Positions 7,714-10,269 of a stretch of 10,269 nucleotides of DNA are shown here, piece after piece; position 1 is the stretch's first letter; every line of letters begins with the position of its first letter. Source of the DNA: Larix sibirica (taxonomy: Eukaryota > Streptophyta > Pinopsida > Pinales > Pinaceae); assembly GCA_004151065.3 (NCBI GenBank), contig NWUY0300034381.1, forward strand, positions 5,643 to 15,911, given 5' to 3'. Under the pieces are notes generated by a model. It saw only the letters and a list, made by a program, of their open reading frames with translations. It did not search any database and was not told the DNA's origin. Both the position numbers and the translations under genes were made by a program.

Positions 7714-8478
7714 ATGAAATCTATTGTTTCCTCTTCCAACCAAGGTAATGGATCTTGGGTGGATGTCATGGATTCAATCAAAGCAAAGCATATGGATGGT
7801 CCTTACCATTATAGGGGAAAAATATGTTGGATTTATTTTACGAATGACCTAGAGAGGCATTGTGGTTTAAGTCTTTTGGATTTTCATGAATCTTTGGGTC
7901 GATCCTTAATTTATGTCTTGGGGATTTTATCTGGTGCAATCATAGTTAGAGTTGAGAGGACTGAGCATAAGAACCCTGCTAGAATTTGTTGCTTCCATAT
8001 GCTGTGAGTTCTTGACGAACAAGATAAATCCAAATCCAACTTATCTGGAATGGTCTCTCCAATGATGCGTTGTCGTATCAATGCAATGGATACTCGTATT
8101 TAGAACAATCTTGAATGACATGGCCCTAAAGGTCTAATTGAACACCTTGATTGACTAAGGGAGGACCTTGGATCTAGTAGATCACGAGAAAAACGGTATG
8201 TTAAGACCCTCACTCTCCTCTAGTATAAAAATATATTTTACCGTCAAGCTATCATGGAGAGAGAGGCATCAACACTTTTGGGGGATGGTTAGGGCATTAG
8301 TCTAGTAGATAAAATGGATCATCTAGAAAGATGGACTCATTGCCTAGAAAAAGATTATATGGATTTCAATGCTAAACTTAATTATTTGGATCAAGATCTC
8401 ACCGGAAAAGTATTTAGCAATCTCTCCACCACTATGCTCCATTATGGTCTCATCTTATGTGGGAATCCAAATCACTAG
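7714..8478 (+). pseudogene. Unrecognised broken ORF with coiled-coil-like tail
   Basis: The first open run (7714-8007, 97 codons) includes GNGSWVDVMDSIKAKHMDG, YRGKICWIYF, LDFHESLGRSLIYVLG and ERTEHKNPARICCFHML. The TGA at 8005-8007 is followed by coding-like LDEQDKSK. Further pieces, separated by stops and frame changes, include IMEREAST and an open run 8293-8475 with DKMDHLERWTHCLEKDYMDF, NAKLNYLDQDL and LILCGNP. The heptad-like Leu/Ile spacing suggests a coiled coil. I do not recognise the family. It may be an accessory ORF of the LTR element or a fragment of another element. Several stops make it non-functional. Confidence 0.4.
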
Positions 8479-8559
8479 TATTCGGGCAAGCCCTTCTAAT
8501 TAAAGGTGGAACGCAACTCTCCTGCTAGGATAAAGACTCCACCCATCAATATTTATGAT

Positions 8560-8893
8560 GATGAATAGTTTTGATGTGGCCTTGAATCGAGTTTAGGTCT
8601 CTTATTTTACTTTGTGGTTTAATTGTTATTTGGACTTCCTCAATTGGTTCCATCTCATCATTTTTGGTTTGCTACTCTTAATTTTTGTGGTCTTTAATTC
8701 CAACCTATGGGGTAAATGTTTTAGTTTTTAACTCTCAAAACTTTAGAAATTGGTTATATTTTTTAGCTCCTAGTTTGCAATTCTCTATAAGATTGTTTGT
8801 TCAGACCTTTGTAGAGGTTGGTTGGCCTTTGTGACATATCTACCTTTTTTATATTTTGTTTATAATATAGATTTGAACCTTACAAAAAAAATG
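8560..8893 (+). mobile_element. Possible LINE-like 3' end with A-run
   Basis: A strongly T/G-rich, C/A-poor stretch on the plus strand (for example GGTTGGTTGGCCTTTGTGAC near 8816) lacks open frames and ends in ACAAAAAAAATG at 8883-8893. A T/G-rich 3' UTR closed by an A-run is common in plant non-LTR retrotransposons. No reverse transcriptase or endonuclease is seen and no target-site duplication was identified, so this is tentative. Confidence 0.25.
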
Positions 8894-9501
8894 TAAGCAT
8901 CAGTTCAAGAGAATTCTATGAGGTATTTGTCTTCAAATTCCTTACCAACAATTAATACCAAACTTACCAGCATCTCTGTCAAAATCAAACTAGGTAAGAG
9001 CTTGAATATTAATCCACATTTGTCCCTTTCAAAAAAATAATGATTGATTAATCTATTGCAAGAAAAACTTTGCTACATATCATTTTCATTACTGCAGAAA
9101 AAATTTTGTTGCATAATTTTTTCTTGTTACAACAAACATTGTCAATCTACCATACTATCAGAAAATAAGCTTCATTTATATTCTTTTAGTAAGAACTAAA
9201 GTGATACAATTTTCAGTCTATAACAACAACCATGCAAATCTTCATCAAAACATTGGTTGTGGATGATTGAAGAACTAAAGATAAATACAATATCTAGATA
9301 ACCCTACACCAAACTTAACAAACTCAAGCACAAGGACAAGAAAGTCAATATGGTTGTTCTGTAGTAGTACATGATTGATGAATCCAATAGGGTGAATAGA
9401 TTGTGGAAGGAAGGCCTAAACCAGAGTACAAGTGTTGTTAATAAAGAGTTTCCTTTTATTTGTATTGTCGAGACTTCGAAAATTAGACAAAGAACTACCA
9501 T
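8894..9501. other. Intergenic AT-rich stretch, no gene seen
   Basis: Open frames here are short and show no recognisable protein. The only structure noted is an imperfect 25-bp repeat (9055-9079 and 9091-9115, about 19 of 25 matching). Confidence 0.45.
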
Positions 9502-9736
9502 CAAATACATGTAATCAAGGATAAAATTTAATTGGGTAAGATCTCATGGTTCATTTCTAACTGCATATTTCTAATATTTTTAGTGTTACCAGATTGGTCA
9601 AATTGCCAAAAACACCTCCAAATACATGTAATCAAGGATAAAATTTAAGTGGGTAAAGATCTCGTGGTTCATTTCTAGCTGCATATTTCTAATATTTTTA
9701 GTGTTACCGGATTGGTCAAATTGCCCAAAACACCTC
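9502..9736. repeat. 117-bp tandem duplication
   Basis: Copies 9502-9618 and 9619-9736 abut directly, both starting CAAATACATGTAATCAAGG and ending CACCTC. They differ by about 5 substitutions and one single-base indel, roughly 95% identity. The minus-strand open frame across this segment (9885-9598) matches no known protein and is probably incidental. Confidence 0.88.
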
Positions 9737-10269
9737 CGGTACAAGCTCCGCCAATTGTACCAAATGTTTTGGCAAAGGTTTTTATGGAAATTTATTATAA
9801 CTAAAAAATAATAGGTGGCTGAAGGTTTTAGCATATGTTTTTTCATCAGTGGGATTTGTTGAAATAAGCACACTAGTGCTAACATTTACAAAATGCACTT
9901 GTGCATTTAAATACAAACAAGCACCGATGCTTAAGAACTCTTATAAACCACCAATAATATAATGGAAGCAAAATGCACTAGTGAAATTGACTGGGATGTT
10001 CACTTCCGTTGCAATTTTAAAACTCAACGATGCGGTTACAATATAGTGGTGCACTGGTGTGCTTATATAGAAAGCACCTGGGTGTAATAATAAAAAGCAT
10101 CAAGACATACAACCAGTAATTCCAACCAGTGCGTGTTTGTTTTAAATGCATCGGTTCTACACTTACTCAAATGCACTAGTGCGATTAAAAAAATCAAAGG
10201 AACCAATAATTAGTTTCTCTTTGGTGAATAGTGACCAATGACATTGCACTGGAATATCTATATTTTATT
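9737..10269. repeat. Non-coding segment with recurring CACTAGTG palindromes
   Basis: The 8-bp palindrome CACTAGTG occurs at 9871-9878, 9976-9983 and 10174-10181, with close variants CACTTGTG (9896-9903) and CACTGGTG (10052-10059). The variant at 9896 lies inside an 18-bp inverted repeat (AAATGCAC / GTGCATTT, 9891-9908). TGCATTTAAA (9902-9911) and ACCGATGC (9923-9930) recur inverted at 10141-10150 and 10148-10155. This suggests a degenerate repeat or the end of a transposable element continuing beyond the window. No gene is visible. Confidence 0.5.

Noticed and set aside
9304-9510. 68-codon minus-strand open frame with hydrophobic residues
   Set aside because: It has no homology I can name and no splice or promoter context, and the hydrophobic run is typical of T-rich DNA.
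9598-9885. 95-codon minus-strand open frame
   Set aside because: Its C-terminal part is one copy of the 117-bp tandem duplication and the rest is not recognisable as protein.
9868-10183. CRISPR-like array from the spaced CACTAGTG motifs
   Set aside because: The motifs are only 8 bp and irregularly spaced (roughly 25 to 122 bp), and the DNA is plant nuclear in character.

Overview
This window looks like nuclear DNA of a land plant. It is AT-rich and gene-poor, with one small intron-bearing gene surrounded by decayed retroelements and local tandem duplications. The gene's introns are short GT-AG introns. The gag and protease remnants are of a plant Ty3/Gypsy type. A gymnosperm would fit the gag-pro style, but that is a weak inference.

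Region 1 (about 1-2940, minus strand) holds a compact gene for a SIN3-like protein with paired amphipathic helix (PAH) domains. Six coding exons (2811-2780, 2216-2088, 1982-1802, 1661-1566, 1461-1285, 1183-1007) join in frame across five GT-AG introns. They encode 263 residues: PAH1, PAH2 and a basic, Lys/Glu-rich tail. The long SIN3 scaffold (third PAH repeat, HDAC-interaction region) is absent. A TATAAATA box lies 117 bp upstream of the start codon. The 3' end of the gene, including its last exon, is tandemly duplicated. The distal copy (within 1-600) has lost its splice acceptor and reading frame.

Region 2 (about 2940-4246) has no gene. It holds a pair of repeats spaced 126 bp, a tRNA-derived SINE-like element on the minus strand (about 3667-3461) with a recognisable B box, and a 113-bp tandem duplication (3804-4029).

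Region 3 (4247 to at least 7325, plus strand) is a degenerate Ty3/Gypsy LTR retrotransposon. It has a TG...CA LTR with a TATA-like box, a weak initiator-Met-tRNA primer binding site, a leader, gag and aspartic protease. About 500 bp of gag core lies on the opposite strand, in exactly the order expected of an internal inversion. Stops, frameshifts and a lost zinc-knuckle Cys show it is dead. No reverse transcriptase, RNase H, integrase or 3' LTR is visible. Where the polymerase should follow there is an unrecognised, broken coding-like stretch (7714-8478) whose tail looks coiled-coil.

Region 4 (about 8560-10269) is non-coding as far as can be seen. It has a T/G-rich stretch ending in an A-run that resembles a non-LTR retrotransposon 3' end, a 117-bp tandem duplication (9502-9736), and a terminal segment with recurring CACTAGTG palindromes. 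Only the PAH gene looks potentially functional.
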